NCBI GenBank assembly: GCA_018402205.1
Contig: JAGYIX010000004.1
Span: 186,001 to 250,000 of the forward strand
Direction of reading: 5' to 3'
Source: Flavobacteriaceae bacterium
GTDB lineage: Bacteria > Bacteroidota > Bacteroidia > Flavobacteriales > Flavobacteriaceae
Length of the DNA stretch: 64,000 bases
In this document: positions 51,242-61,491 of the stretch, piece by piece
Numbering within the stretch: the first letter of the stretch is position 1
Layout: each line of letters begins with the position of its first letter
Position numbers and translations under genes: made by a program
The notes under the pieces: generated by a model
Seen by the model: only the letters and a program-made list of their open reading frames with translations
Told to the model about the DNA's origin: nothing
Databases searched by the model: none

Positions 51242-53113
51242 ATGGAAGATCGAAGCCTTGATAAGAATGCGGTAATTGGTTTTGTACTCATCTTTGCGAT
51301 AATGCTCGGATGGTTGTACTTCAATCAACCTACACCAGAAGAAATAGAAGCGGAACGTCTTGAAAAAGAAACTCAAGAGAGCTTGGCCCAATCAACTTCT
51401 ACTCCGGCAAGCCCCGAAGAAAATCTGTCTACTGAGAGCAGTGATCCCATACTCTCTGATCAAGCGCGATTTGACGCATACCGTATGCAGGTAGGGGCAT
51501 TTGCCTATACGCAATCTACAGACTCAGTGATTGAGGTGCAGACCGATCGATTCAGCGCTAAATTTTCTACTAGAGGTGCTGAACTATCCGAACTTATATT
51601 GCAAGATCACCAAGATTATGAGGGAAATCAAGTCAGACTTATAGATGCAGATTTTTCTGACTTCGGATTGAATTTTAGAACTCGAGATAACCGATTAATA
51701 GATACCTCTGAACTTTTGTTTACCGCTGACCAAGAAGTCTTGGGATCAGAAACAAAAATAATTTTTAGAGCTGCGATAGATACTCAAAGCTTTCTCGAAT
51801 ACACCTACACGTTTAAGGATAGCTCATACTTAATCGATCTAGCCATTCGCACCCAGAACTTAAATAGCTATATAGCGGGTAGCGATCCAGTAAATTTAAA
51901 ATGGGTGTATTGGGCGGCCCGAAACGACCAAAGTGTGGAATACGAGAATCGGTACACTAGACTAACGTATAGTTACGATACTGGAACCGTAAAAAAGCTC
52001 TCGGCAACCTCAGACTCCGATGAAGAAGTGGCTCAAAACGTAGATTGGGTATCTAATCGTCATCATTTTTTCAGTGCCATTTTAGGAAGTAAAAGGCCCT
52101 TTAGCCAGGTGCTTATGCGCTCTGAGAATTTAGTAGAAGAAGAATCCAAGGCGATTAAGCACACCAAAAAATACACCACAGAAGCCCCTTTAACTTTAAT
52201 AGGCGGAGAGATAAACGAGTCGCTTTATCTCTATATGGGCCCTACAGATGCAACTTCTATGGCCGCTCATAAAGATCTTGGAATCATTGAATCAATCCCT
52301 TTTGGATGGGGGATTTTTGGAACTCTGAATCGCTATGTCTTTAATCCGTTTTTCGATGCCTTAGCTGGCGTGTTTCCGTATGGCATAGCCATTATTGTAA
52401 TGACCCTTGTAGTGCGCCTGGTGCTTTCTCCGGTTACCTATAAGAGCTATGTGTCTCAGGCTAAAATGAAGGTGATTCAGCCCGAGGTGCAAGAGATTAA
52501 CAAGAAGTACGAGAGCAATGCTATGAAAAAACAGCAGGAGACTATGAAGCTTTACCGAAAGGCCGGGGTAAATCCGATGAGCGGATGTGTTCCGGCACTG
52601 CTTCAATTGCCTGTGTTCTATGCGCTCTTCAGCTTCTTTCCTACTGCCTTTAGCCTTAGACAGAAATCGTTCTTATGGGTAGATGATCTTTCTTCGTACG
52701 ACACCATTGTTGATTTGCCCTTTACCATACCATTTTATGGAGACCACATTAGTCTCTTTCCGATACTGGCGTCTGTTGCCATCTTCTTTTATATGCAAAT
52801 GACTACTGGGCAAACCATGCAAATGCAGCAGCAGCCCGGAATGCCGAATATGAAATTCATTATGTACCTCTCTCCGGTAATGATGTTGTTTTTCTTTAAC
52901 AACTACGCCTCGGGCCTCAGTTTGTACTATTTCGTCTCTAATTTGCTGACGATAGCGATTATGTTAGTTATTAAGAATTATATCATCGACGAGAACAAAA
53001 TCCACCTTCAGGTGCAGCAAAATAAAGAGAACCCTAAAAAAGAGGGTAAGTTTCAGCGCAAAATGCGCGAAATGATGGAGCAAGCTGAGAACCAAAAGAA
53101 ACTCGGAAAATAG
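51242..53113 (+). CDS. yidC: Membrane protein insertase YidC
   Basis: 623 aa; N-terminal TM, large periplasmic domain, VRLVLSPVTYKSYVSQAKMKVIQPEVQEINKKY, NPMSGCVPALLQLPVFYALFSFF. Confidence 0.96.
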   Translation: MEDRSLDKNAVIGFVLIFAIMLGWLYFNQPTPEEIEAERLEKETQESLAQSTSTPASPEENLSTESSDPILSDQARFDAYRMQVGAFAYTQSTDSVIEVQTDRFSAKFSTRGAELSELILQDHQDYEGNQVRLIDADFSDFGLNFRTRDNRLIDTSELLFTADQEVLGSETKIIFRAAIDTQSFLEYTYTFKDSSYLIDLAIRTQNLNSYIAGSDPVNLKWVYWAARNDQSVEYENRYTRLTYSYDTGTVKKLSATSDSDEEVAQNVDWVSNRHHFFSAILGSKRPFSQVLMRSENLVEEESKAIKHTKKYTTEAPLTLIGGEINESLYLYMGPTDATSMAAHKDLGIIESIPFGWGIFGTLNRYVFNPFFDALAGVFPYGIAIIVMTLVVRLVLSPVTYKSYVSQAKMKVIQPEVQEINKKYESNAMKKQQETMKLYRKAGVNPMSGCVPALLQLPVFYALFSFFPTAFSLRQKSFLWVDDLSSYDTIVDLPFTIPFYGDHISLFPILASVAIFFYMQMTTGQTMQMQQQPGMPNMKFIMYLSPVMMLFFFNNYASGLSLYYFVSNLLTIAIMLVIKNYIIDENKIHLQVQQNKENPKKEGKFQRKMREMMEQAENQKKLGK

Positions 53114-53150
53114 CGAAGCAATTCCATTACGATTACCTTTGTAGTCGCAC

Positions 53151-54332
53151 ATGACTCAGGTAAAACCCATTTCAGAGACGAAAGTAGTAGTCGGCCTTTC
53201 AGGAGGAGTTGACTCAAGCGTGGCCGCCTATCTGCTTAAGAAGCAAGGCTACCAGGTCATTGGGCTGTTCATGAAAAATTGGCACGACGATTCGGTGACT
53301 ATTTCAGATGAGTGCCCATGGCTTGAAGATTCAAATGACGCGCTTATCGTGGCCGATCGGCTGCAGATACCTTTTCAGACCATCGATCTCAGCGAAGAAT
53401 ACAAAAAACGCATTGTAGATTATATGTTCGCTGAATACCAATCGGGCCGCACACCGAACCCCGATGTGTTGTGTAATCGCGAAATAAAGTTTGACGTTTT
53501 TATGAAACAAGCACTCGCTTTGGGCGCTGATTATGTAGCGACCGGTCACTATTGTAGACGCGAAGAATTGGCTAGCGAGGGCAAATCTATTTATCGCTTA
53601 TTGTCAGGGTTGGATCGGGCTAAAGATCAGTCGTATTTTTTGTGCCAGCTGAGCCAACAACAACTGGCCAAGAGTCTATTTCCGATAGGGCACTTGCAGA
53701 AGGCTGAGGTAAGATCTATTGCACGAGAGGCAAACTTGATTACCGCAGAAAAACGCGATTCTCAAGGTCTGTGTTTCATTGGTAAGGTCAGACTTCCTGA
53801 TTTTTTACAGCAGCGTTTAGCGTCCAAAAAAGGGCGAATCATAGAAATTCCAAATATACCTTATGACCATTCTAACGCAGAAGGCCTTCAAGCGCGAAGC
53901 ATGTCGTATGCATTTAACCCCGATATGGGTATAGATAAAGGGTTTCACCAGGGCGCACATTTTTTTACCATTGGTCAGCGCAAAGGACTAGCTGTGGGCG
54001 GAACCAAAGACCCCTTATTTGTAATTGGTATTGACACTATTAAAAATTTGGTTTATGTAGGCCAAGGCAGTGATCATTGGGCGCTGTGGAGAGACACCTT
54101 GTATATCGAATCAAGCGACCTGCACTATGTGCGTGAAGATCTAAAGCATCTGACAGAGGTCAAGGCGCGTATACGTTACCGTCAGCCTTTAGAGTCTGCC
54201 ACACTTATTACTGATAGCGAACGGGGAGGGGTATACCTGCGTTTTGAGCGCAAGCAGTCAGCGATCACTCCCGGTCAATTTGCGGCCTGGTACCATGAAG
54301 ACGAACTCATCGGATCTGGAGTAATTTCATAG
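53151..54332 (+). CDS. mnmA: tRNA-specific 2-thiouridylase
   Basis: 393 aa; [66 protein letters not shown]. Confidence 0.96.
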   Translation: MTQVKPISETKVVVGLSGGVDSSVAAYLLKKQGYQVIGLFMKNWHDDSVTISDECPWLEDSNDALIVADRLQIPFQTIDLSEEYKKRIVDYMFAEYQSGRTPNPDVLCNREIKFDVFMKQALALGADYVATGHYCRREELASEGKSIYRLLSGLDRAKDQSYFLCQLSQQQLAKSLFPIGHLQKAEVRSIAREANLITAEKRDSQGLCFIGKVRLPDFLQQRLASKKGRIIEIPNIPYDHSNAEGLQARSMSYAFNPDMGIDKGFHQGAHFFTIGQRKGLAVGGTKDPLFVIGIDTIKNLVYVGQGSDHWALWRDTLYIESSDLHYVREDLKHLTEVKARIRYRQPLESATLITDSERGGVYLRFERKQSAITPGQFAAWYHEDELIGSGVIS

Positions 54333-54374
54333 GCATCGTTCTTAAAAGCCTTATTTTCGCCTTGAATCTGCAGC

Positions 54375-56033
54375 ATGAGATACGCGCTTAAAGAACATCC
54401 AAACACCCTTTATGTGTTTCTGGTAATCTGGTTTTTGGCCGGAGCTATTCAGGGCGGATTAATGCCGCTATCAGGAGAGGAAGCCTATTACTGGCTGTTT
54501 TCTAGAAATTTGCAATGGGGTTATCTCGATCATCCTCCTGCAGTGGCCTTCTTTTCTTATTTAGGATCATTGCTAGGCCCAGGTGAATTTGGCGCACGCC
54601 TATTTTCAAGCCTGCTTAGTACAGCTACTATTTGGTTTCTGTACGACCTCTGCGCAAAGAAGCATATCAGGCTATTTCTGTTCATGGTGGTCGGTCTACT
54701 GGCAGTGCATGCGGGTAGTTTCTTGATAAAAACTGATATTCCTCTGCTTTTTTTTGAGGTCTTATTTTTTTGGTTTTACAAACGCTATTTGCAGCGCCAG
54801 CGATGGCAAGAGGTATTGGGTATTTCTGTGGCCATTGCCGGAATGTTGCTCAGCAAGTACCACGGCGTGTTAATTGTATTTTTCACCGTACTTTCTTATC
54901 CAAGATTGGTGTTGAAGCCCTCTTTTTGGGGTATCGTTATTTTGAGCTTACTGCTCTTAAGCCCACACATTTATTGGCTTTACCTCAACGATTGGTCTAG
55001 TTTTGTCTTTCATCTTAATGACCGTGCTGACATTAGTTTTAAGACATCTAATGTGGTCTCATACCTTCTATCACAACCCGTGGTTCTTGGACCATTGGTG
55101 AGTATACCTCTCTTTATAGCGCTCTTCAAGAAAGGCGCTAAAAACGACCTTAATCGAGCCCTAAAATGGGTCTTTTTCGGGGTGCTTATCTTCTTTTTAG
55201 TTCAGTCGTTTAGGGTATTTATTCACAAACACTGGACGAGTGTTGTTTTGGTTCCATTAATGATATTGGCATTTGAGCCACTTTCTAATTCTGCCAGTTT
55301 AGGATTATGGGTGAGGCGATTGAGTAGGGTTTCGCTATTCTTTTTCGTTTTATTCAGGCTGTACCTTAGTGTTGATTTTCTTCCGAAGTCGCTGAGTAAA
55401 GGTCTTGAACCTCTTCATAATTGGGATAATTGGGCCCAAGAGTTAGAGGTGCTATCTGAAGGCCACCCCATTGTGTTTATAAACAGCTATGAAAACGCTT
55501 CTAGGTACCAGTTTTATTCGGGTAAGACTGCCCACACATTAAGCACCGTATACTTCAATAATACGCAGTTTGATTATTGGGGTGGCGAAAAAACTTTTAG
55601 AGACAAAAAGGTTTTAGTGGTTCACCACAAAAGAAACCAAGACGGATTTCAGACCTATACGGCATCCAACAATGCGCGCATTTACTACCGATTTATTGAT
55701 CGATTTAGGGCATTCGATAAGTTGGAGGTTGCTGTTGAGCCTCTAGCTGATGGGCGATTTGCCTTGACTATTCACAACCCATACAGTTTTGAAGTACGCT
55801 CAGAATTATCTAGTGCGGTTAAGTTAAACGCTTATCTGTTAGAGGGAGAGCGCATTATTAGAGAGAATACGGTTATTAATGCGTTAACATTGCAGTCTGG
55901 CGAGACTCTATTGGATACTCTTGACATAGATTTGAACGTAACTGAAAATCGCTTTCATCTTCGCTTTGGAGTTCAGACTGAAGAGTTGCCTCCGACCATT
56001 AATAGTAATAGACTAACCCTAAGTGCTCACTAA
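54375..56033 (+). CDS. GT39/ArnT-like integral membrane glycosyltransferase
   Basis: 552 aa; SGEEAYYWLFSRNLQWGYLDHPPAVAFFSYLGSLLGPGEFGARL, multiple TM segments. Confidence 0.88.
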   Translation: MRYALKEHPNTLYVFLVIWFLAGAIQGGLMPLSGEEAYYWLFSRNLQWGYLDHPPAVAFFSYLGSLLGPGEFGARLFSSLLSTATIWFLYDLCAKKHIRLFLFMVVGLLAVHAGSFLIKTDIPLLFFEVLFFWFYKRYLQRQRWQEVLGISVAIAGMLLSKYHGVLIVFFTVLSYPRLVLKPSFWGIVILSLLLLSPHIYWLYLNDWSSFVFHLNDRADISFKTSNVVSYLLSQPVVLGPLVSIPLFIALFKKGAKNDLNRALKWVFFGVLIFFLVQSFRVFIHKHWTSVVLVPLMILAFEPLSNSASLGLWVRRLSRVSLFFFVLFRLYLSVDFLPKSLSKGLEPLHNWDNWAQELEVLSEGHPIVFINSYENASRYQFYSGKTAHTLSTVYFNNTQFDYWGGEKTFRDKKVLVVHHKRNQDGFQTYTASNNARIYYRFIDRFRAFDKLEVAVEPLADGRFALTIHNPYSFEVRSELSSAVKLNAYLLEGERIIRENTVINALTLQSGETLLDTLDIDLNVTENRFHLRFGVQTEELPPTINSNRLTLSAH

Positions 56034-56812
56034 TGCCTGTAAAAGATCGTAAACTTCAGCTTGAAGCCTTCTCACGTTTGTTAGATATCATGGATGACCT
56101 TCGTGAAAAATGTCCTTGGGATCGCAAGCAGACTTTTGAATCGTTGCGTACCCTGACTATCGAAGAGACTTACGAATTATCTGATGCGATTGCTGATAAT
56201 GACCTAGAAGAGGTGCGTAAAGAATTGGGAGACCTCTTGTTGCACATCGTCTTTTACGCCAAGCTTGGCGAAGAGGTAAACGCTTTTGATATGGCCGATA
56301 TTGCAAACGGTATTTGTGAGAAATTGATTGTGCGTCATCCGCATGTATACGGAGATGTTGAGGTGAACAATGAAGAAGAAGTAAAGAAGAATTGGGAAAA
56401 GATAAAGCTTAAAGAAGGCAAGACCTCGGTGCTAGAAGGTGTGCCAAAAGGCCTTTCATCGGTTATTAAGGCGCAGCGCATTCAAGAGAAGGCCGCAGGC
56501 GTAGGATTTGAGTGGGAGAAAACCATCGAAGTAATAGCTAAGGTTAAGGAAGAGTGGGCTGAGTTCGAGGCCGAAATAGCCCGCGACCATAAAGAAAATA
56601 TGGAGCAAGAGTTCGGAGACCTCTTATTTTCAATGATCAATCTATCTCGGTTTCTGAAAATAAATCCCGAGAATGCGCTAGAGCGCACCAATAAAAAATT
56701 TATAAAGCGTTTTCAATTTATAGAAGAGCAAGCGCGTACATCAAACAAAATGCTAGCGGATATGACCTTAGAGGAGATGGATGAACTTTGGAAAGCCGCA
56801 AAAAACCAATGA
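56033..56812 (+). CDS. mazG: Nucleoside triphosphate pyrophosphohydrolase MazG
   Basis: 259 aa; LREKCPWDRKQTFESLRTLTIEETYELSDAI, EVRKELGDLLLHIVFYAKL, EQEFGDLLFSMINLSRF. Confidence 0.95.
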   Translation: MPVKDRKLQLEAFSRLLDIMDDLREKCPWDRKQTFESLRTLTIEETYELSDAIADNDLEEVRKELGDLLLHIVFYAKLGEEVNAFDMADIANGICEKLIVRHPHVYGDVEVNNEEEVKKNWEKIKLKEGKTSVLEGVPKGLSSVIKAQRIQEKAAGVGFEWEKTIEVIAKVKEEWAEFEAEIARDHKENMEQEFGDLLFSMINLSRFLKINPENALERTNKKFIKRFQFIEEQARTSNKMLADMTLEEMDELWKAAKNQ

Positions 56813-58197
56813 TTACTTCTATAAAAAAGCATTTAGCCGAGGTTCCGTATAATATTAATCTCGCCGCTCCGGTAATTCTCGGAATGTTAGGTCACACCTT
56901 AGTGGCCTTTGCCGATAATATAATGGTTGGGCAGTTGGGCCCCGCTGAGCTTGCTGCGGTTTCTCTGGGAAATAGCTTTCTTTTTATAGCGATGTCGGTG
57001 GGGATAGGGCTTTCAACCGCCATTACTCCGCTCATCGCCGAGGCTGACGGATTCAAAAAGCAGTTTGAAATAAAAAAAGTGTTTAAGCACGGGGTATTAA
57101 TCTGTGGAATAGTTGGGCTAGTGCTTACCGGTGTAGTATTTCTTTCTATACCCTTGCTGTATCAAATGCAGCAGCCCGAAGAAGTACTAGTCTTTGCAGT
57201 ACCCTTTTTGACTATAGTTGGGGTATCGTTGATTCCACTGATGCTTTTTCAGGCTATAAAACAACTGTGTGATGGTTTGTCGCGCACTCGTCTGCCTATG
57301 TATGCCTCTATTATAGGTAATCTACTTAATGTTCTTCTGAATTACCTGCTCATCTTTGGAAACTTTGGATTTCCAGAAATGGGGGTTTCAGGGGCGGCTT
57401 TAGGCACCTTGATTTCGAGATTGGTTATGCTGTTTTTACTTATTGCCTTTTTAAAGGGCTCCACTTTTTTTGCTCCTTACCTCTCTGATTTACGTTGGCG
57501 CATAATTAGTTGGCGCTTTTCTAGACGTATACTTTCATTAGGACTTCCGTCTTCATTTCAGGTGTTTTTTGAAGTTACCTTGTTCACTTCAGCTATTTGG
57601 TTGAGCGGGATTTTGGGAACGCTGTATCAAGCTGCGAATCAAATCGCACTTAACCTGGCCTCTATGACCTATATGGTGGGAATTGGTTTAAATGTGGCGG
57701 CTATGATTCGTGTGGGCAATCAACGCGGTAAACGCGATTACCGTCGCTTAAATGAAGTAGCTCAGTCTATTTTCTTTTTGACTTTGGTGATCGAGGTGCT
57801 ATTCGCTGTAGGCTTTTTGGCTGCTAGACATGTGTTGCCTGCACTCTATTTAGATGCTAATGACCCCATAAATAAAGTAGACAACTTGTTTGTTATGGCT
57901 TTAGCTAGTGATCTTCTTTTATGGGCTGCTATATTTCAAGTTTTTGATGGGCTTCAAGTGGTCATTATAGGTGCACTTAGGGGAATGCAAGACGTTAAAT
58001 TTACCGCATACATTACCTTTATTGCCTACTGGATCATCGGATTTCCCATTTGCTATTACCTCGGATTACACACCTCTTTGGCTACTCAAGGCATATGGAT
58101 AGGGCTTACCCTAGGGCTTACGGTCTCCGCCTTATTGTTGTACCTTCGATTTCAGTATTTATCTAAAACACATCGCGTTCACTATGTCACTTCCTAA
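56809..58197 (+). CDS. MATE family efflux transporter
   Basis: LAAPVILGMLGHTLVAFADNIMVGQLGPAELAAVSLGNS; start moved to ATG 56809 (ATGA overlap with mazG). Confidence 0.93.
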   Translation: MITSIKKHLAEVPYNINLAAPVILGMLGHTLVAFADNIMVGQLGPAELAAVSLGNSFLFIAMSVGIGLSTAITPLIAEADGFKKQFEIKKVFKHGVLICGIVGLVLTGVVFLSIPLLYQMQQPEEVLVFAVPFLTIVGVSLIPLMLFQAIKQLCDGLSRTRLPMYASIIGNLLNVLLNYLLIFGNFGFPEMGVSGAALGTLISRLVMLFLLIAFLKGSTFFAPYLSDLRWRIISWRFSRRILSLGLPSSFQVFFEVTLFTSAIWLSGILGTLYQAANQIALNLASMTYMVGIGLNVAAMIRVGNQRGKRDYRRLNEVAQSIFFLTLVIEVLFAVGFLAARHVLPALYLDANDPINKVDNLFVMALASDLLLWAAIFQVFDGLQVVIIGALRGMQDVKFTAYITFIAYWIIGFPICYYLGLHTSLATQGIWIGLTLGLTVSALLLYLRFQYLSKTHRVHYVTS

Positions 58198-58411
58198 ATT
58201 TTTATTGGCTGACAATTCTGATCATGCCGAAACGGTTTTCGTGTTACATACAGAGTATCCGCGTTTTTTACTAAATGTGGCTAACGACGAGGTTACCTGG
58301 TTCGAATCTTTTGACGATGACGACATCTCTGAATTAGAAGAAGAGAGCGTAAAGCTCATCGAAGAAGCTCTAGCCTTTTACGACAAAGAGATCGAATCTT
58401 TTGATGCGTGA
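58184..58411 (+). CDS. Small acidic protein
   Basis: 75 aa; MSLPKFLLADNSDHAETVFVLHTEYPRFLLNVANDEVTWFESFDDDD...; coupled to flanking genes at both ends. Confidence 0.75.
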   Translation: MSLPKFLLADNSDHAETVFVLHTEYPRFLLNVANDEVTWFESFDDDDISELEEESVKLIEEALAFYDKEIESFDA

Positions 58412-58980
58412 TGCTTGAGACCATACAACAGATCGATCGTTGGTTTTTGTTGTGGGTTCAGGGTTTTGGAACATACTTCTTAGATCAATTTTGGCTACTA
58501 ATCACCAAGAAAGAGAATAGTCTGCCCTTATACTTAGCCATGTTTTTTTTGGCTCAGCGCTATTTAGGATGGAAGAAGTTTGGATTACTAGTTTTGTTTA
58601 CGGTGCTTCTGATTACCGTTTCAGACCAGTTTACCAATGCCTTTAAAGATGGATTTATGCGTCTTAGACCGTGCCACGACCCAGAAATTTCTCCCTTGCT
58701 TAGACCACTTAATTACTGCGGAGGCTTGTATAGTTTTTATTCTGGACATGCATCTAACGGATTTGCCGCTGCCACCTTTTTTGCGCTCATTTTTATAAGG
58801 TATCACAAAGCTTTTCGATGGTTATTTTTCTGGGCTTTTTTATTAGCGTTTAGCAGGGTTTACCTAGGAGTGCACTATTTAAGTGATATTGTGGTGGGCT
58901 GTGCTTTTGGACTTTTCTGGGGATCGGCATTCGCCTTTGCCTTTAATTATTGGATACTTAAAACAAATGCGCATTCGTAA
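58411..58980 (+). CDS. PAP2-family phosphatase
   Basis: KDGFMRLRPCHDP, FYSGHASNGFAAATF, SRVYLGVHYLSDIVVG (three PAP2 motifs). Confidence 0.93.
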   Translation: MLETIQQIDRWFLLWVQGFGTYFLDQFWLLITKKENSLPLYLAMFFLAQRYLGWKKFGLLVLFTVLLITVSDQFTNAFKDGFMRLRPCHDPEISPLLRPLNYCGGLYSFYSGHASNGFAAATFFALIFIRYHKAFRWLFFWAFLLAFSRVYLGVHYLSDIVVGCAFGLFWGSAFAFAFNYWILKTNAHS

Positions 58981-60580
58981 GATTCATTGGACACTATGGC
59001 TACTGCTGGGTGCACTGTACCTAATTGCCTTGTTTATGCCACTGATAGAAAACGATTCTGCTCAGTTTGCTGTAATGGCCATGCAGATGGCTCAAGAAAA
59101 TGAGTATTGGCAGTTATATAAAAATGGAGTAGACTATCTCGATAAGCCACATATGCACTATTGGCTTTCTGCTTTTAGTTTTGAGATTTTCGGATACACT
59201 CCATGGGCCTATAGGCTTCCGGCTTTCTTGAGTTTGATACTTGGCGCCTATGCGCTCTTCCGGCTGGGAAGTCTTTTGAGAAATAGTGCTTATGGAAGTA
59301 TTGCCGCATTTGTTTTCTTGTCGACTCAGACTATGCTTTTGGCGGCTTTTGATCTAAGAACAGATAGTGTTTTGGTGTCATTTGTGGCCTTTTCACTTTG
59401 GAAGCTCTTAGCCTATACTCATTCTAAGCGCTTGGTAGATATAGCGTTAGCTGCCTTTGCGGCAGGCATAGCGTTCTCTACAAAAGGAATGCTGGCAGTG
59501 GTGGTGATCGGAATATCTTTTATAAGCTATATCTACCTGCAGAAATCTTGGAAGGTGCTGTGGTCGTATAAAATCGTCTTTGGCCTTTTAGTCTTCTTTT
59601 TGAGCCTGAGCCCCATGCTCTACGCCTATTACATGCAGTTTGATATGCACCCCGAGAAGGTAATTCGCGGCGTTTCAGAAAGAAGCGGAGTGCAGTTTAT
59701 CTTATGGGATCAGAGTTTTGAGCGCCTCAGCGGCACAGGTCACGGTAAAAACTCCAACGGATTTTTCTTTTTCTTTCATACCGTTCTTTGGGTATTGCTT
59801 CCGTATACCGTTTATTTTTTAGCTCAAGGGTTCCGGTTTTCAATAAATGCCCTCTCGATAAGACTCAAGCCTATATGGTTTTCTTTTTTGGCGCTTGTTC
59901 CGCTGTTTCTTCTAATGAGTTTTTCGCAGTTTAAACTTCCCCACTATCTCAATGTACTTATGCCATTATTTGCCCTTACAATTGCCCAGGGAATAACTGG
60001 TATGAGTTTAGGGTTTTGGAAAAAATTAATTGTTTTCTCTAGTGTTTTGTTGGTAGAAATATACTTCATCTTTAGTTTGGGGCTGATGCTGGTTTTTGAT
60101 TTAAATCTACTCGCCGCAATTTTCTTTTTTGGTGCATGGATGCTACTTTTTTATCTACAATTCAGCAAGAAGCTCAACCCCTTTTATTTGATGATAGCTT
60201 CAGCGCTTCTCTTTAATGCACTTGGGTTTTGCCACTTTTATCCAAAGTTGCTAGAGTATCAATCCGGAACTCAACTTTATAGCCGAATTCCCACAAATGT
60301 CCCTTTGTATAATTACTCTGATGACTATATATGGGCGCTTGATTTTAAACGAAAGAAACCTTCTATTCCTCTAGCCAAAAAGGAGATAAAGATCTTACCC
60401 AAAGCTTCATACGTTTATGTCGACCAGGCACATCTTATAGAATTTAAACTAGCGCATCCGTCTGCTATAGAGCATACAAGTGCCCTGCATTACAGAGTAA
60501 CTAAATTAAATTTTCGGTTTTTAAATAAATCTACAAGAAATCAAGAGCTAGCGGTAAAACGAATTATGTACGTTCCCTAG
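58967..60580 (+). CDS. ArnT/GT39-like membrane glycosyltransferase
   Basis: MRIRKIHWTLWLLLGALYLIALFMPLIENDSAQFAVMAMQM, DKPHMHYWLSAFSFEIFGYTPWAYRLPAFLS; start moved to 58967. Confidence 0.88.
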   Translation: MRIRKIHWTLWLLLGALYLIALFMPLIENDSAQFAVMAMQMAQENEYWQLYKNGVDYLDKPHMHYWLSAFSFEIFGYTPWAYRLPAFLSLILGAYALFRLGSLLRNSAYGSIAAFVFLSTQTMLLAAFDLRTDSVLVSFVAFSLWKLLAYTHSKRLVDIALAAFAAGIAFSTKGMLAVVVIGISFISYIYLQKSWKVLWSYKIVFGLLVFFLSLSPMLYAYYMQFDMHPEKVIRGVSERSGVQFILWDQSFERLSGTGHGKNSNGFFFFFHTVLWVLLPYTVYFLAQGFRFSINALSIRLKPIWFSFLALVPLFLLMSFSQFKLPHYLNVLMPLFALTIAQGITGMSLGFWKKLIVFSSVLLVEIYFIFSLGLMLVFDLNLLAAIFFFGAWMLLFYLQFSKKLNPFYLMIASALLFNALGFCHFYPKLLEYQSGTQLYSRIPTNVPLYNYSDDYIWALDFKRKKPSIPLAKKEIKILPKASYVYVDQAHLIEFKLAHPSAIEHTSALHYRVTKLNFRFLNKSTRNQELAVKRIMYVP

Positions 60581-61476
60581 ACAATTGCTTTAAATACAGG
60601 CTTAAAGTGATAGGGCAGGCCAATAAGAGAAACCAAGGCATTTACGCTAAAGAATAACACACTTAGGGCCACGGCTACCTCCGAATCTAACTGAAGCCAC
60701 TGCGCTCCATAGAAAAAGGTGATTTCTCTGAGACCTATTCCACCTATACTCAATGGTAAAACAGACAACATAGAAGACAGCGTGAAAAGCAGCAGAAAAG
60801 GCCAGGCATTTTCAAAGTTACCCAATCCTAAGAGCAGTATATAAGCGGCAATGACTTGTAGGCCTTGCAGCACAAATGACCCTAAGGTTGTTTGGTAAAA
60901 AACACCAAGTGCATAGCGAAACCAAATGCGATGAACGGCGTAAAAGCCCAGGATAACAAACGGACTAAGTACAACCGCAAATCGGATTACTGGAGCTATT
61001 GGCTTTATTGCGGTATTAATGACAGGGAAGTACAGTCCAAAATAGATACTACAAAGTAAGAGAGTTAATGTAGTCAAGGCCACAAGACCGCTTAATCGAT
61101 CTAGAAATAGAGCTGCTATAATTCGCTTAATCTTTACAGGATACTGTTTGGAGAGAACGTAGGCTTTATAGGCGTCTCCGCCGATTCCTCCAGGCAAAAA
61201 CAAGTTGTAAAACATGCCCTGCAAATACAACTTCCAATGCATTAACTGTGGAACTATAAGGTCGATTGATTTAAGGTAGTTGATCAGTCGTATATGCGAT
61301 AACCATTTGGAACCAAGCACGAGCAAAAAGGCGGTGATGAAGCTTAGCAGACTTGATTGCTTTAGGGTTTGCCAAAGACTTTCTACTCCCAATTTAGAGA
61401 ACACCAAATAGAGAAGCGTCGCGCTGACGACTACCTTAATGGATGTTTTTAGGCTGTTTTTTAGCCTTGTGTTCAT
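60577..61476 (-). CDS. Lysylphosphatidylglycerol synthetase-like / AglD-type flippase-like membrane protein
   Basis: 299 aa; LPGGIGGDAYKAYVLSKQYPVKIKRIIAALFLDRLSGL, VLPLSIGGIGLREITFFYG. Confidence 0.88.
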   Translation of the reverse strand: MNTRLKNSLKTSIKVVVSATLLYLVFSKLGVESLWQTLKQSSLLSFITAFLLVLGSKWLSHIRLINYLKSIDLIVPQLMHWKLYLQGMFYNLFLPGGIGGDAYKAYVLSKQYPVKIKRIIAALFLDRLSGLVALTTLTLLLCSIYFGLYFPVINTAIKPIAPVIRFAVVLSPFVILGFYAVHRIWFRYALGVFYQTTLGSFVLQGLQVIAAYILLLGLGNFENAWPFLLLFTLSSMLSVLPLSIGGIGLREITFFYGAQWLQLDSEVAVALSVLFFSVNALVSLIGLPYHFKPVFKAIV

Positions 61477-61491
61477 ATGGTTTTAGATACC

